From Flavobacterium zepuense (lineage in GTDB: Bacteria; Bacteroidota; Bacteroidia; Flavobacteriales; Flavobacteriaceae), in NCBI RefSeq assembly GCF_007097145.1, contig NZ_VJVZ01000002.1, positions 434,001 through 498,000 on the forward strand: a DNA stretch of 64,000 nucleotides. The letters are read 5' to 3'. Numbering within the stretch: the stretch's first letter is position 1; each line of letters opens with the position of its first letter. Both the position numbers and the translations under genes were made by a program. Below, one piece after another: positions 51,615 through 60,646 of the stretch. Under the pieces are notes generated by a model. That model was given only the letters and a program-made list of their open reading frames with translations, was not told the DNA's origin and made no database searches.

Positions 51615-51622
51615 TAAATTTG
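51615..51622 (+). promoter_or_regulatory. aspS -7 element
   Basis: TAAATTTG, exact TAnnTTTG, 22 nt before the ATG at 51644. The -33 position has no good TTG. Confidence 0.5.
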
Positions 51623-51643
51623 CAGCACAAAAAATTACATGTA

Positions 51644-53389
51644 ATGTACAGAAGCTACAATTGCGGGCAGCTTAATGCCTCGCATATTAACCAGGAAGTA
51701 ACCTTAGCAGGATGGGTGCAAAAATCGCGTAACAAAGGATTTATGATATGGGTAGACCTACGGGATCGTTACGGTATAACCCAACTTATTTTTGATGAGC
51801 AGCGCACTCAAAAAGAGGTGTTAGAGTTAGCTACTACACTGGGCAGGGAATTTGTTATACAGGTTAAGGGCATTGTTATAGAGCGCGAAAGCAAAAACGC
51901 TGCTATGGCAACCGGAGATATTGAGATACTGGTAAGCGAGCTTACTGTACTTAACGCATCTATTACCCCGCCTTTTACTATCGAAGATGAGACTGACGGT
52001 GGCGAAGACATCCGCATGAAATACCGTTACCTTGATATTCGCCGTAACCCGGTAAAAAACAGCCTGCTGTTTCGCCACAAAGTAGCTATGGAGGTACGTA
52101 ACTACCTTTCTGCACAAAACTTTGTAGAGGTTGAAACACCGATACTTATAAAATCTACCCCGGAGGGGGCACGTGACTTTGTAGTGCCAAGCCGTATGAA
52201 CGAAGGCCAGTTTTATGCCCTGCCGCAATCGCCACAAACTTTTAAGCAGCTGCTTATGGTAGGTGGTATGGATAAGTATTTCCAGATCGTAAAATGTTTC
52301 CGTGATGAAGATTTGCGTGCCGACCGCCAACCGGAGTTTACACAAATAGACTGCGAAATGGCTTTTGTAGAGCAGGAAGATATTATACAAACGTTTGAAG
52401 GCCTTGCCAGCCACCTGCTTAAACAGGTTAAGGGTGTTGAAACAGGCCCATTCCCACGCATGACGTATGACGAGGCAATGAAAAAATACGGTAATGACAA
52501 ACCGGACATCCGTTTTGGGATGGAGTTTGGAGAGCTTAACGCCGTTGCCCAACACAAAGACTTTACAGTATTTAATAACAGCGAGCTTGTTGTGGGTATT
52601 GCAGTACCTGGGGCAGCATCGTACACCCGCAAACAAATTGACGAGCTTATAGAGTGGGTAAAACGCCCACAGGTAGGTGCCAGCGGTATGGTGTATGCCA
52701 AATATGAAGCTGATGGTTCTATAAAATCATCCGTAGATAAATTTTATGATGCCGCTGATTTACAGCAATGGGCACAAATTACCGGCGCACAACCGGGCGA
52801 CCTTATATTAGTACTAAGTGGTGATGCGCACAAAACCCGCACGCGCCTTAGCGCCCTGCGTATGGAACTTGCCACACGCCTTGGCCTGCGTAATCCGGAG
52901 GTTTTCGCACCGCTTTGGGTGGTAGACTTCCCGCTATTGGAGTGGGATGAGGAATCTGAGCGTTTTCACGCGATGCACCACCCGTTCACTTCCCCTAAAC
53001 CGGAAGATATCGCCTTATTAGAGACCAATCCAGGTGCTGTACGCGCTAACGCTTACGACCTTGTACTTAACGGTAATGAAATAGGCGGCGGATCGATACG
53101 TATACACGATAAGGCTACCCAGGCACTTATGTTTAAATATTTAGGCTTTACAGAGGAGCAGGCAAAAGCACAGTTTGGCTTCCTTATGGATGCCTTTCAG
53201 TACGGTGCACCGCCACACGGTGGCCTTGCTTTTGGTTTTGACAGGCTTGTTGCCATACTGGGCGGCCAGGAAACCATACGCGATTTTATTGCCTTCCCTA
53301 AAAACAACTCCGGCCGCGACGTAATGATCGATGCACCATCTGTAATTGATGATGCACAGCTCAATGAGCTTCATATTAAATTAAAATAG
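51644..53389 (+). CDS. aspS: Aspartate--tRNA ligase
   Basis: This 581-residue class IIb aminoacyl-tRNA synthetase starts at ATG 51644 ([10 protein letters not shown]); an earlier in-frame TTG lies in the promoter. An N-terminal OB-fold anticodon-binding domain ([20 protein letters not shown]) is followed by the catalytic core: motif 2 in [18 protein letters not shown], motif 3 in [13 protein letters not shown], and a GAD insertion domain (about residues 290-410). It aminoacylates tRNA-Asp. The full bacterial-type length with GAD domain is normal. Discriminating versus non-discriminating type cannot be determined here. Confidence 0.96.
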   Translation: MYRSYNCGQLNASHINQEVTLAGWVQKSRNKGFMIWVDLRDRYGITQLIFDEQRTQKEVLELATTLGREFVIQVKGIVIERESKNAAMATGDIEILVSELTVLNASITPPFTIEDETDGGEDIRMKYRYLDIRRNPVKNSLLFRHKVAMEVRNYLSAQNFVEVETPILIKSTPEGARDFVVPSRMNEGQFYALPQSPQTFKQLLMVGGMDKYFQIVKCFRDEDLRADRQPEFTQIDCEMAFVEQEDIIQTFEGLASHLLKQVKGVETGPFPRMTYDEAMKKYGNDKPDIRFGMEFGELNAVAQHKDFTVFNNSELVVGIAVPGAASYTRKQIDELIEWVKRPQVGASGMVYAKYEADGSIKSSVDKFYDAADLQQWAQITGAQPGDLILVLSGDAHKTRTRLSALRMELATRLGLRNPEVFAPLWVVDFPLLEWDEESERFHAMHHPFTSPKPEDIALLETNPGAVRANAYDLVLNGNEIGGGSIRIHDKATQALMFKYLGFTEEQAKAQFGFLMDAFQYGAPPHGGLAFGFDRLVAILGGQETIRDFIAFPKNNSGRDVMIDAPSVIDDAQLNELHIKLK

Positions 53390-53408
53390 CTTATAAAACA
53401 GCTATAAG

Positions 53409-53448
53409 TAGCCACGCCTGTAATTTATAAGCGTGGCTATTTTATTTA
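53409..53448 (+). terminator. aspS terminator
   Basis: TAGCCACGC (53409-53417) and GCGTGGCTA (53431-53439) with a 13-nt loop, then TTTTATTT. Confidence 0.85.
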
Positions 53449-53486
53449 AGTTTGTTATCAATTATACACCTCAATAATAAATATCC

Positions 53487-54146
53487 ATGAAAAACACTTT
53501 ACACATTTTACTATGCGCCCTGTTTACAACATTAATTGTTGCTCAGGAAAAAGATAAGGTTAAAATAGGCATAAATGCAGGTGCTACCCTGGCTAATTTT
53601 ACCGGCAACGATGTAGCAGATGAATACAAATACGGATTTGATTTTTTAGCCGGATTATCGTTAGAAGTACCCCTCAACAATAAATTTAGCGCCTTTATGA
53701 ACATAAATTATGAGCGTAAAACACCAAAGGCTACGTTTATGGAATATGGTTATGATTACAACACTGGTTTTGAAGGTATGATGCGATACGAACAAAAGGT
53801 AATTTTACAATACATAACGGTTCCTCTAAATATTCGGTATTACATAGGATCCAAGAAAAACTTCTTTATAAATGCCGGTCCGTATGTAAGTTTTTACGTA
53901 GATGACATTATAAAGGTAAATGGCGAAACGATAAGAGAATGGAGAGGTTCAAGCGATTTTAAACCTGTAGACTTCGGGGTAAATCTGGGCGCAGGCACAC
54001 GCTTAAAGGTTGGCAATACATCCGATATAAATATTGAGCTGAGAAATAATTTCGGATTATCTAATATAGACGACACTGAGGGATATTCAGATGTAATTAA
54101 GACAAACGCCTTCAACCTAATTGTAAACTGGGCATTTGAACTGTAA
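53487..54146 (+). CDS. Outer-membrane beta-barrel (PorT-like) protein
   Basis: This 219-residue protein has a signal peptide ending near LIVAQE. The mature part begins VKIGINAGATLANFTG, a pattern of the outer-membrane beta-barrel family (Pfam OMP_b-brl_2, the PorT-like group). Eight or more amphipathic strands follow with aromatic ends, and the C-terminus is FNLIVNWAFEL. Close to a cold-shock gene but with a separate promoter between them. It may be a structural or T9SS-associated barrel; PorT itself is longer and not implied. Confidence 0.82.
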   Translation: MKNTLHILLCALFTTLIVAQEKDKVKIGINAGATLANFTGNDVADEYKYGFDFLAGLSLEVPLNNKFSAFMNINYERKTPKATFMEYGYDYNTGFEGMMRYEQKVILQYITVPLNIRYYIGSKKNFFINAGPYVSFYVDDIIKVNGETIREWRGSSDFKPVDFGVNLGAGTRLKVGNTSDINIELRNNFGLSNIDDTEGYSDVIKTNAFNLIVNWAFEL

Positions 54147-54214
54147 TAATTTTTGCAACATAATAAAAAACAGGAGTTTAATTTAATTATTATTTAATTT
54201 TTTTAACGTTTCGC

Positions 54215-54244
54215 TTTGTAGTGTCAATATTAATTTTACCTTTG
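54215..54244 (+). promoter_or_regulatory. Cold-shock gene promoter
   Basis: TTTG (54215-54218), 18-nt spacer, TACCTTTG (54237-54244), a strong match to the consensus. The mRNA leader would be about 28 nt, much shorter than the long leader of enteric cspA. Confidence 0.78.
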
Positions 54245-54275
54245 AAGCATTATTAATTATTTTTTTTATTGCATA

Positions 54276-54473
54276 ATGCGAACAGGCAAAGTAAAATTTT
54301 TTATTGAATCTAAAGGTTTTGGATTCATTACAGACGACGAAACAGGCAAAGACATTTTTGTACACGCTACAGGACTTCAGGTTGAAGGCCTAAGAGAAGG
54401 TGACAAAGTGAGCTATGTTGAAGAAGACGGCAAAAAAGGTAAAGTAGCTGCTAAGGTAGCTGCCATTGACTAA
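54276..54473 (+). CDS. Cold-shock protein (CspA family)
   Basis: This 65-residue single cold-shock domain has the nucleic-acid-binding motifs KGFGFI (RNP1, residues 13-18) and DIFVHAT (RNP2, about 27-33). GTGKVKFF-like start (RTGKVKFFIESK) and the acidic loop DDETGKD are typical. It binds single-stranded RNA/DNA and acts as an RNA chaperone. The length is normal. It has its own promoter and a terminator on either side. Confidence 0.95.
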   Translation: MRTGKVKFFIESKGFGFITDDETGKDIFVHATGLQVEGLREGDKVSYVEEDGKKGKVAAKVAAID

Positions 54474-54508
54474 TATTCTATATATTTATCATTACCTCCA
54501 ACGAATCA

Positions 54509-54537
54509 AGCCACCCAAACGGGTGGCTTTTTTTATT
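54509..54537 (+). terminator. Cold-shock gene terminator
   Basis: AGCCACCC (54509-54516), loop AAAC, GGGTGGCT (54521-54528), TTTTTTTATT. Confidence 0.92.
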
Positions 54538-54701
54538 AAACGCTCCATAAAAGCATCTTTTTAATTGTTTTTTTAACAAATTGACAAACATTAAAAAAGT
54601 AATATAGTAAATCTGCATATAAGCCCTATTTCATTACGAAATCAGCTTTTATTTAGAACCAGTAAAAATTGGGGTTATATTCTTTTTCTCTCAACAAAAC
54701 G

Positions 54702-54749
54702 TTGAATTTGTTTCATTATGACGTGTATATTTGTGAATTGTTTCACAAA
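54702..54749 (+). promoter_or_regulatory. nuo operon promoter with CRP/FNR-like palindrome
   Basis: TTG (54702-54704), 21-nt spacer, TATATTTG (54726-54733). TTTGTGAA-TTGT-TTCACAAA (54730-54749) is a perfect 8-bp inverted repeat; its core is TGTGA-N6-TCACA (54732-54747), identical to the CRP consensus. It overlaps the -7 element and predicted start site near 54737, so binding would be expected to repress. Confidence 0.75.
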
Positions 54750-54764
54750 ATTAAACATCTGTTT

Positions 54765-55130
54765 ATGCAAACAAGTCAGGTAGATTACTTCCCTATATTA
54801 ATGCAAACGCTGCTGGCAGTAGGTTTTGTAGTAGGAACCATCTTTGTATCAGGACTTTTGGGCCCTAAAAGAAACTCACTAAACAAGGATAAAAACTTTG
54901 AGTGCGGTATAGAATCTGTAGGTAATGCACGTATTCCTTTCTCTGTAAAATATTTTCTTGTAGCCATACTTTTCGTTTTGTTTGACGTAGAGGTTATATT
55001 TATGTACCCGTGGGCGGTTAACTTCCGTGCGATGGGTTTTGAAGGATTAATGAAAATGGGCATATTTATGTTCCTGCTTATTGTAGGCTTCTTCTACGTT
55101 ATGAAGAAAAAAGGCCTTGAGTGGGAATAA
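54765..55130 (+). CDS. nuoA: NADH-quinone oxidoreductase subunit A
   Basis: This 121-residue protein starts at ATG 54765 (MQTSQVDYFP). A longer in-frame opening exists but would start upstream of the promoter. Three membrane helices (about residues 13-35, 65-85, 92-112) are present, with the cytoplasmic/loop motif KNFECGIESVGNAR around the conserved Cys and FDVEVIFMYPWA. It forms part of the quinone-channel membrane arm of complex I. It is the first gene of the operon and is followed by nuoB. Confidence 0.95.
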   Translation: MQTSQVDYFPILMQTLLAVGFVVGTIFVSGLLGPKRNSLNKDKNFECGIESVGNARIPFSVKYFLVAILFVLFDVEVIFMYPWAVNFRAMGFEGLMKMGIFMFLLIVGFFYVMKKKGLEWE

Positions 55131-55191
55131 AGAAAGAGCTATTGGGTATGCTTATTGCATTATATACCTGATAATCAAAAACTAAATTACA

Positions 55192-55743
55192 ATGAGCAAT
55201 TCAAAAGATATTAAAATAGTTGATGCCCCTCCGGGAGTGGAAGGGAGCGGCTTTTTTGCCACCAAGCTTGATACCGTTGTAGGTATGGCACGCGCCAACT
55301 CGCTTTGGCCATTGCCTTTTGCAACATCATGCTGCGGTATAGAATTTATGGCTACCATGGCATCGCATTATGATGTGGCCCGTTTCGGGTCGGAGCGTAT
55401 GAGCTTTTCTCCACGCCAGGCCGATATGCTTTTGGTAATGGGTACCATTGCTAAAAAAATGGCCCCTATTTTACGTCAGGTGTATGAACAAATGGCCGAA
55501 CCACGCTGGGTTATTGCCGTAGGTGCGTGTGCATCATCGGGTGGTGTGTTTGATACGTACTCTGTACTACAGGGTATCGACAAAGTTATCCCGGTAGATG
55601 TTTATGTACCAGGATGCCCGCCAAGGCCGGAGCAGATACTGGATGGTATCATGACGCTTCAGGACATTGTAAGGAGCGAATCGGTTCGCCGCAGGAGTTC
55701 GCCGGAGTATCAGGAATTAATGGCTTCTTATAACATAACATAA
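55192..55743 (+). CDS. nuoB: NADH-quinone oxidoreductase subunit B
   Basis: This 183-residue protein carries the N2 [4Fe-4S] cluster ligands: the vicinal Cys47-Cys48 in ATSCCGIEF, Cys113 in VGACASSGG and Cys142 in [10 protein letters not shown]2 is the last redox centre before quinone. Located in the peripheral arm next to the membrane. Its stop codon overlaps the nuoC start by one base (TAATG). Confidence 0.97.
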   Translation: MSNSKDIKIVDAPPGVEGSGFFATKLDTVVGMARANSLWPLPFATSCCGIEFMATMASHYDVARFGSERMSFSPRQADMLLVMGTIAKKMAPILRQVYEQMAEPRWVIAVGACASSGGVFDTYSVLQGIDKVIPVDVYVPGCPPRPEQILDGIMTLQDIVRSESVRRRSSPEYQELMASYNIT

Positions 55744-56273
55744 TGGCTTTAGAGACATCTGTAATAGAAGAAAAGCTTACCGGCAGGTTTGGCGACAAAG
55801 TTACCGGCTTTATACAGCTTAACGATATATTTTCATTTGAGGTAGAATCAGGATCAATGGCCCAGGTAATGGGTTATCTTAAAGAAGACCCTGTACTGCG
55901 TTTTAATTTTCTTACCGATGTTTGCGGTATACATTATCCTGATAATGATATAGACAGGCAGTTTGCCGTGGTATACCACATGCACAACTGGTATGATAAC
56001 GCAAGGATCCGTTTTAAATGTTTCCTTAACGGAGAAACCCCTGAGATAGAAACTGCTACCAACCACTTTTTAAGCGCTAACTGGCAGGAACGCGAAACGT
56101 ATGATTTTTACGGAATCATATTTAAAGGCCACCCGCAGCTTAAAAGGATCCTTAATATGGATGAGATGGTATCGTTCCCTATGCGTAAGGAGTTTCCGCT
56201 GGAAGATGGCGGCCGTACCGATAAAGATGACCGTTTTTTTGGCCGCAAGCCGGATAACGTAAACAATAATTAA
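55743..56273 (+). CDS. nuoC: NADH-quinone oxidoreductase subunit C
   Basis: This 176-residue protein contains the family signature WQERETYDFYGIIFKGHPQL and DDRFF near the C-terminus. It forms part of the peripheral connecting module with NuoD. It is separate from nuoD here, unlike the nuoCD fusion of E. coli. Start is ATG 55743, overlapping nuoB. Confidence 0.96.
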   Translation: MALETSVIEEKLTGRFGDKVTGFIQLNDIFSFEVESGSMAQVMGYLKEDPVLRFNFLTDVCGIHYPDNDIDRQFAVVYHMHNWYDNARIRFKCFLNGETPEIETATNHFLSANWQERETYDFYGIIFKGHPQLKRILNMDEMVSFPMRKEFPLEDGGRTDKDDRFFGRKPDNVNNN

Positions 56274-56296
56274 CCGGGAATAAATTTTTATATAAA

Positions 56297-57532
56297 ATGT
56301 CAGACCTGTTATTACCACCAGAGCACCGCTATGCCAAGATGATTGAGCAAAAGCAGAATGAAGACGGCAGCGAACTCTCTATATTAAACCTTGGGCCCAC
56401 ACACCCAGCTACACACGGTATCTTTCAAAACATCCTTTTAATGGATGGCGAAAGGATACTTGATGGCGAAGGTACCGTAGGCTACATACACCGCGCTTTT
56501 GAAAAAATTGCCGAAAACAGGCCATTTTACCAAATAACCCCGCTTACCGACAGGATGAACTATTGCTCATCGCCTATTAATAATATGGGCTGGTGGATGA
56601 CTTTAGAGAAAACCCTGAATATTGAAGTTCCTAAACGTGTGCAATACCTTAGGGTAATTGTTATGGAGCTTGCCCGTATTGCCGATCATATCATCTGTAA
56701 CTCGGTACTTGGTGTAGATACAGGCGCATTAACCGGTTTCTTATACGTTTTTCAGTACCGCGAAAAAATATACGAAATATATGAAGAGATATGCGGCGCC
56801 CGCCTAACTACAAACATGGGCCGCATAGGCGGTTTTGAAAGGGACTGGAGCCCTGCCGCATTCAAAAAAATAAATGACTTTTTAGACGAATTCCCTAAAA
56901 TATGGCAGGAGTTTGAAAACCTGCTAATGCGTAACCGTATTTTTATGGACCGTACTATTGATGTAGGCCCTATATCTGCCGAAAAGGCAATGAGCTACGG
57001 TTTTACCGGCCCTAACCTTAGGGCTGCCGGTATAGATTATGATGTGCGTGTAACAACGCCGTACAGCTCTTATGAAGACTTTGAATTTGATGTTCCCGTA
57101 GGGAAATCAGGCGATACATATGACAGGTTCTGCGTGCGCAGTGCCGAAGTATGGGAAAGCCTTAAAATTATAAAACAGGCGTTAGAAAAACTGCCCGAAG
57201 GGCCTTTTCACGCTAATGTGCCTGATTATTACCTTCCTCCAAAAGAAGAGGTATACAACAACATGGAGGCGCTTATTTACCACTTTAAAATTGTAATGGG
57301 CGAAGTACCTGTACCAAAAACCGAAGTATACCATGCGGTAGAAGGCGGTAACGGCGAGCTTGGCTTTTACCTTATTACAGATGGTAGCCGCACGCCATAC
57401 AGGCTGCATTTCCGCAGGCCATGTTTTATATATTACCAGGCCTTTAACGATATGGTAAGGGGGCAAATGCTTTCTGATGCCATTGCAACATTATCCAGCC
57501 TCAATGTTATTGCAGGCGAATTAGACGCTTAA
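56297..57532 (+). CDS. nuoD: NADH-quinone oxidoreductase subunit D
   Basis: This 411-residue protein is homologous to hydrogenase large subunits. It contains GPTHPATHGIFQ, GYIHRAFEKIAE, MGRIGGFERDWSPA and EGGNGELGFY. It lines the quinone-binding cavity together with NuoB; the His-Asp pair expected for quinone protonation is in GPTHPATHG. It lies 23 bp after nuoC. A normal-length stand-alone NuoD. Confidence 0.97.
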   Translation: MSDLLLPPEHRYAKMIEQKQNEDGSELSILNLGPTHPATHGIFQNILLMDGERILDGEGTVGYIHRAFEKIAENRPFYQITPLTDRMNYCSSPINNMGWWMTLEKTLNIEVPKRVQYLRVIVMELARIADHIICNSVLGVDTGALTGFLYVFQYREKIYEIYEEICGARLTTNMGRIGGFERDWSPAAFKKINDFLDEFPKIWQEFENLLMRNRIFMDRTIDVGPISAEKAMSYGFTGPNLRAAGIDYDVRVTTPYSSYEDFEFDVPVGKSGDTYDRFCVRSAEVWESLKIIKQALEKLPEGPFHANVPDYYLPPKEEVYNNMEALIYHFKIVMGEVPVPKTEVYHAVEGGNGELGFYLITDGSRTPYRLHFRRPCFIYYQAFNDMVRGQMLSDAIATLSSLNVIAGELDA

Positions 57533-57537
57533 CGATT

Positions 57538-58080
57538 ATGGAAATTAGTAACGCAAAACAGGTTATAAATATTGATGCAGCCCTAACCGCACGCATTGAT
57601 GAGCTTTTAAGCCACTACCCTGCAGATAAAAGAAAATCGGCACTGCTGCCCATACTTCACGAAGTACAGGATGCACACGATAACTGGCTTAGCATTGAAC
57701 TTCAGGATAAAGTTGCCGAGATCATTGGCATTAAGCCTATAGAGGTGTACGAGGTGGTATCTTTTTACACCATGTATAACCAAAAGCCTATCGGCAAATA
57801 TATGTTTGAATTTTGCAGGACTTCATGCTGCGCCATCCGCGGATCTGAAGACCTGATGGAATATACCTGTAATAAACTGGGTGTTAAAGAGGGTGAAACC
57901 ACAGCAGACGGACTGTTTACCGTTGTGGGCGTAGAGTGCCTTGGTGCCTGTGGCTATGCACCTATGCTGCAACTTGGCGATCATTACAAAGAGCACCTTA
58001 CTAAAGATAAGGTAGATGCGCTTATAGATGATTGCAGGGCAGGAAAAGTAGAATTACATAAACTGACCATTACTGAATAA
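57538..58080 (+). CDS. nuoE: NADH-quinone oxidoreductase subunit E
   Basis: This 180-residue thioredoxin-like [2Fe-2S] protein has the N1a ligands at Cys93 and Cys98 (CRTSCC) and Cys134 and Cys138 (ECLGACG). It is part of the NADH-dehydrogenase module with NuoF. The gene is 5 bp after nuoD and 2 bp before nuoF. Confidence 0.97.
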   Translation: MEISNAKQVINIDAALTARIDELLSHYPADKRKSALLPILHEVQDAHDNWLSIELQDKVAEIIGIKPIEVYEVVSFYTMYNQKPIGKYMFEFCRTSCCAIRGSEDLMEYTCNKLGVKEGETTADGLFTVVGVECLGACGYAPMLQLGDHYKEHLTKDKVDALIDDCRAGKVELHKLTITE

Positions 58081-58082
58081 CA

Positions 58083-59462
58083 ATGGCAACAAAGATATTA
58101 TTAGAACATGCAAATGTTCCCGGCATAAAAACCTACGAAGTGTACCGCCAAAATGGTGGTTACCGCTCTGTAGAAAAAGCACTTAAAGGCATGACGCCCG
58201 ATGAAGTGGTTGAAGAGGTTAAAACCAGTGGCCTTCGTGGCCGTGGTGGTGCCGGTTTCCCTACGGGTATGAAATGGAGTTTTATAGACAAGAAATCAGG
58301 TAAGCCGAGGCATCTTGTTTGTAATGCCGATGAGTCGGAGCCCGGTACCTTTAAAGACCGTTACCTTATGGAGTACATTCCGCACCTTTTAATAGAGGGA
58401 ATGATCACTTCAAGCTATGCATTAGGCTGTAATTTATCGTACATCTACATACGTGGCGAATACATGTGGGTTTTCCACATCTTAGAAAAAGCAATTAAAG
58501 AAGCTTACGCTGCCGGTTGGCTGGGTAAAAATATATTAGGTACGGGCTGGGATCTTGACCTTCATGTTCATTGTGGTGCAGGCGCTTACATTTGTGGCGA
58601 AGAAACCGCACTTATTGAGTCGTTAGAAGGTAAAAGAGGTAACCCACGCATCAAGCCACCATTTCCCGCTGTTAGCGGTTTATGGGCTAACCCTACCGTG
58701 GTTAACAATGTTGAGTCCATCTCGGCAGTGCCGTGGATCGTTAACAACACTGGAGCGGAATATGCTAAAATTGGCGTAGGCCGCAGTACCGGTACAAAAT
58801 TGTTCTCGGCTTCAGGCCATTGTAAAAACCCTGGTGTTTACGAGATTGATATGGGTATGACGGTTTATGAATTCATGAATTCTGATGAATACCTTGGCGG
58901 AATGATGAACGACAGGCCTCTTAAGGGCTTGATTCCCGGAGGTTCATCGGTGCCTATATTACCGTCACACCTTATTTACAAAACAGCAGCAGGAGAAGAC
59001 AGGTTAATGACCTACGAATCGCTTGCCGATGGTGGTTTTGCAACAGGATCTTCATTAGGTTCAGGTGGTTTTATAGTGTATAACGATACTACTTGTGTAG
59101 TTCGTAATACCTGGAACTTTAGCCGCTTTTACCACCACGAAAGCTGTGGGCAGTGCTCACCGTGCCGTGAAGGTACTGGCTGGATGGAAAAAGTACTGCA
59201 CCGTATAGAGAACGGCCACGGCCGCGAAGAAGATATTGATTTGCTTTGGGATATCCAGCGTAAAATAGAAGGCAACACCATCTGTCCGCTTGGCGATGCA
59301 GCAGCATGGCCGGTGGCAGCAGCCATACGCCACTTTAGGGATGAATTTGAATACCATGTTCGTTTTCCTGAAAAGATTAAAGACAGAAACCACTTTGTAA
59401 ACGAGCCTTTTGAAAAGGTTAAGCACCTGGTGGTAAAACAAGGTAGTGTAAGTAAGTCATAA
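58083..59462 (+). CDS. nuoF: NADH-quinone oxidoreductase subunit F
   Basis: This 459-residue protein holds the FMN and NADH sites (GLRGRGGAGFPTGMKW; GAGAYICGEETALIESLEG) and the N3 [4Fe-4S] cluster ligands Cys355, Cys358, Cys361 in SCGQCSPCREG and Cys401 in TICPLGD. It accepts hydride from NADH and starts electron flow. A 138-nt spacer with short repeats separates it from nuoG. Confidence 0.97.
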   Translation: MATKILLEHANVPGIKTYEVYRQNGGYRSVEKALKGMTPDEVVEEVKTSGLRGRGGAGFPTGMKWSFIDKKSGKPRHLVCNADESEPGTFKDRYLMEYIPHLLIEGMITSSYALGCNLSYIYIRGEYMWVFHILEKAIKEAYAAGWLGKNILGTGWDLDLHVHCGAGAYICGEETALIESLEGKRGNPRIKPPFPAVSGLWANPTVVNNVESISAVPWIVNNTGAEYAKIGVGRSTGTKLFSASGHCKNPGVYEIDMGMTVYEFMNSDEYLGGMMNDRPLKGLIPGGSSVPILPSHLIYKTAAGEDRLMTYESLADGGFATGSSLGSGGFIVYNDTTCVVRNTWNFSRFYHHESCGQCSPCREGTGWMEKVLHRIENGHGREEDIDLLWDIQRKIEGNTICPLGDAAAWPVAAAIRHFRDEFEYHVRFPEKIKDRNHFVNEPFEKVKHLVVKQGSVSKS

Positions 59463-59560
59463 AGTTTAAAAGTTAAAAGTCATAACGCTACGCATAAAAC
59501 CGTGCAAAGGCTTTAAAATATAGTTTGTAACGTTTTTGATGTAAGGTGCCTTTTGGCAAC

Positions 59561-59581
59561 CTGAAACCTGAAACCTGAAAC
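59561..59581. repeat. Tandem CTGAAAC x3 in the nuoF-nuoG spacer
   Basis: Three perfect copies of CTGAAAC (59561-59581) followed by TTTCAAAC. The 138-nt spacer (59463-59600) also has AAAGTTTAAAAGTTAAAAGT at its start. No reading frame or promoter was recognised. It is unusual in an operon with gaps otherwise mostly below 65 bp. Confidence 0.8.
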
Positions 59582-59600
59582 TTTCAAACAAAAAATTACA

Positions 59601-60644
59601 ATGAAAGTAACAATAGACGGCCAGGAAATAGACGTAGAACCGGGGACCACCATCCTGCAGGCTGCGCGAATGATAGGCGGCGAATCAGTTCCGCCAGCCA
59701 TGTGCTATTACTCCAAACTTAAAGGTAGCGGTGGTAAATGCCGTTGCTGCCTTGTAGAGGTTTCTAAAGGTAGTGAGGCCGACCCTCGCCCTATGCCTAA
59801 ACTTATGGCATCGTGCGTAACCGGTGTTATGGATGGTATGGAAGTGAAAAGCATCTCATCTGAAAGGGTTGTAGATGCCCGTAAATCGGTTACTGAATTC
59901 CTTTTGATCAACCACCCGCTGGATTGCCCTGTTTGCGACCAGGCTGGTGAGTGCGACCTGCAAAACCTTAGCTTTAAGCACGGTGCTGCTAAAACGCGCT
60001 TTATTGAAGAGAAAAGGACTTTTGAACCCGAAAATATTGGCGACAAGATTCAGCTTCACATGAACCGCTGCATCCTATGCTACCGTTGTGTAATGACTGC
60101 TGACCAACTTACCGATAACCGTGTACACGGTGTATTGAACAGGGGTGACCATTCGCAAATTTCTACTGCAATATCTAAAGCTATCAACAATGAGTTTTCG
60201 GGTAACATGATCGATGTTTGCCCCGTTGGAGCGCTTACCGATAAAACTTTCAGGTTTAAACAAAGGGTATGGTTCAACAAACCGTACAACGCTCATAGAA
60301 ACTGTACTAAATGCTGTGGTAAAACCACGCTTTGGATGTTTGGTAACGAGATACAAAGGGTTACTGCCCGTAAAGACGTTTACCACGAAGTGGAAGAGTT
60401 TATTTGTAACGAATGCCGTTTTGACCATAAAGACACGGCAGACTGGGTAATTGAAGGGCCTCGTAAATTTGAGAAAGATTCGGTTATTAACCAAAATAAC
60501 TATACAAGGGAAATTCAGCCTGTTAAGATAGAGACCGAGCATAACATTTTGTTAGGCCGCGACCAGGACCGTAAAAAAATAAGTATGCCAGCTGTTCCGC
60601 TTAAGCGCGAAGAGGCCGAAATTTATAAAGAAGGAAACGTATAA
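59601..60644 (+). CDS. nuoG: NADH-quinone oxidoreductase subunit G, short form
   Basis: At 347 residues this is less than half the length of E. coli NuoG. It keeps the iron-sulfur domains: [2Fe-2S] with Cys35, Cys47, Cys50, Cys72; the His105/Cys109/Cys112/Cys118 cluster (NHPLDCPVCDQAGECDL); the [4Fe-4S] of Cys157, Cys160, Cys163 and Cys207; and a further Cys set (235, 238/239, 269, 272) resembling the start of the molybdopterin-type domain. That large catalytic-like domain is otherwise absent. The stop is followed 2 bp later by nuoH, so this is not a local frameshift. To my knowledge short NuoG is usual in Flavobacteria. Confidence 0.92.
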   Translation: MKVTIDGQEIDVEPGTTILQAARMIGGESVPPAMCYYSKLKGSGGKCRCCLVEVSKGSEADPRPMPKLMASCVTGVMDGMEVKSISSERVVDARKSVTEFLLINHPLDCPVCDQAGECDLQNLSFKHGAAKTRFIEEKRTFEPENIGDKIQLHMNRCILCYRCVMTADQLTDNRVHGVLNRGDHSQISTAISKAINNEFSGNMIDVCPVGALTDKTFRFKQRVWFNKPYNAHRNCTKCCGKTTLWMFGNEIQRVTARKDVYHEVEEFICNECRFDHKDTADWVIEGPRKFEKDSVINQNNYTREIQPVKIETEHNILLGRDQDRKKISMPAVPLKREEAEIYKEGNV

Positions 60645-60646
60645 CT

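Noticed and set aside
54669..54764. Upstream extension of NuoA by 32 codons
   Set aside because: It would put the start codon before the promoter and adds sequence absent from NuoA proteins.
59561..59581. Possible CRISPR array from CTGAAAC repeats
   Set aside because: Units are only 7 nt and directly adjacent with no spacers, and no cas genes are present.
59601..60644. Frameshifted or broken nuoG
   Set aside because: The stop is followed 2 bp later by nuoH, leaving no room for a lost C-terminus, so it is a short form, not a pseudogene.
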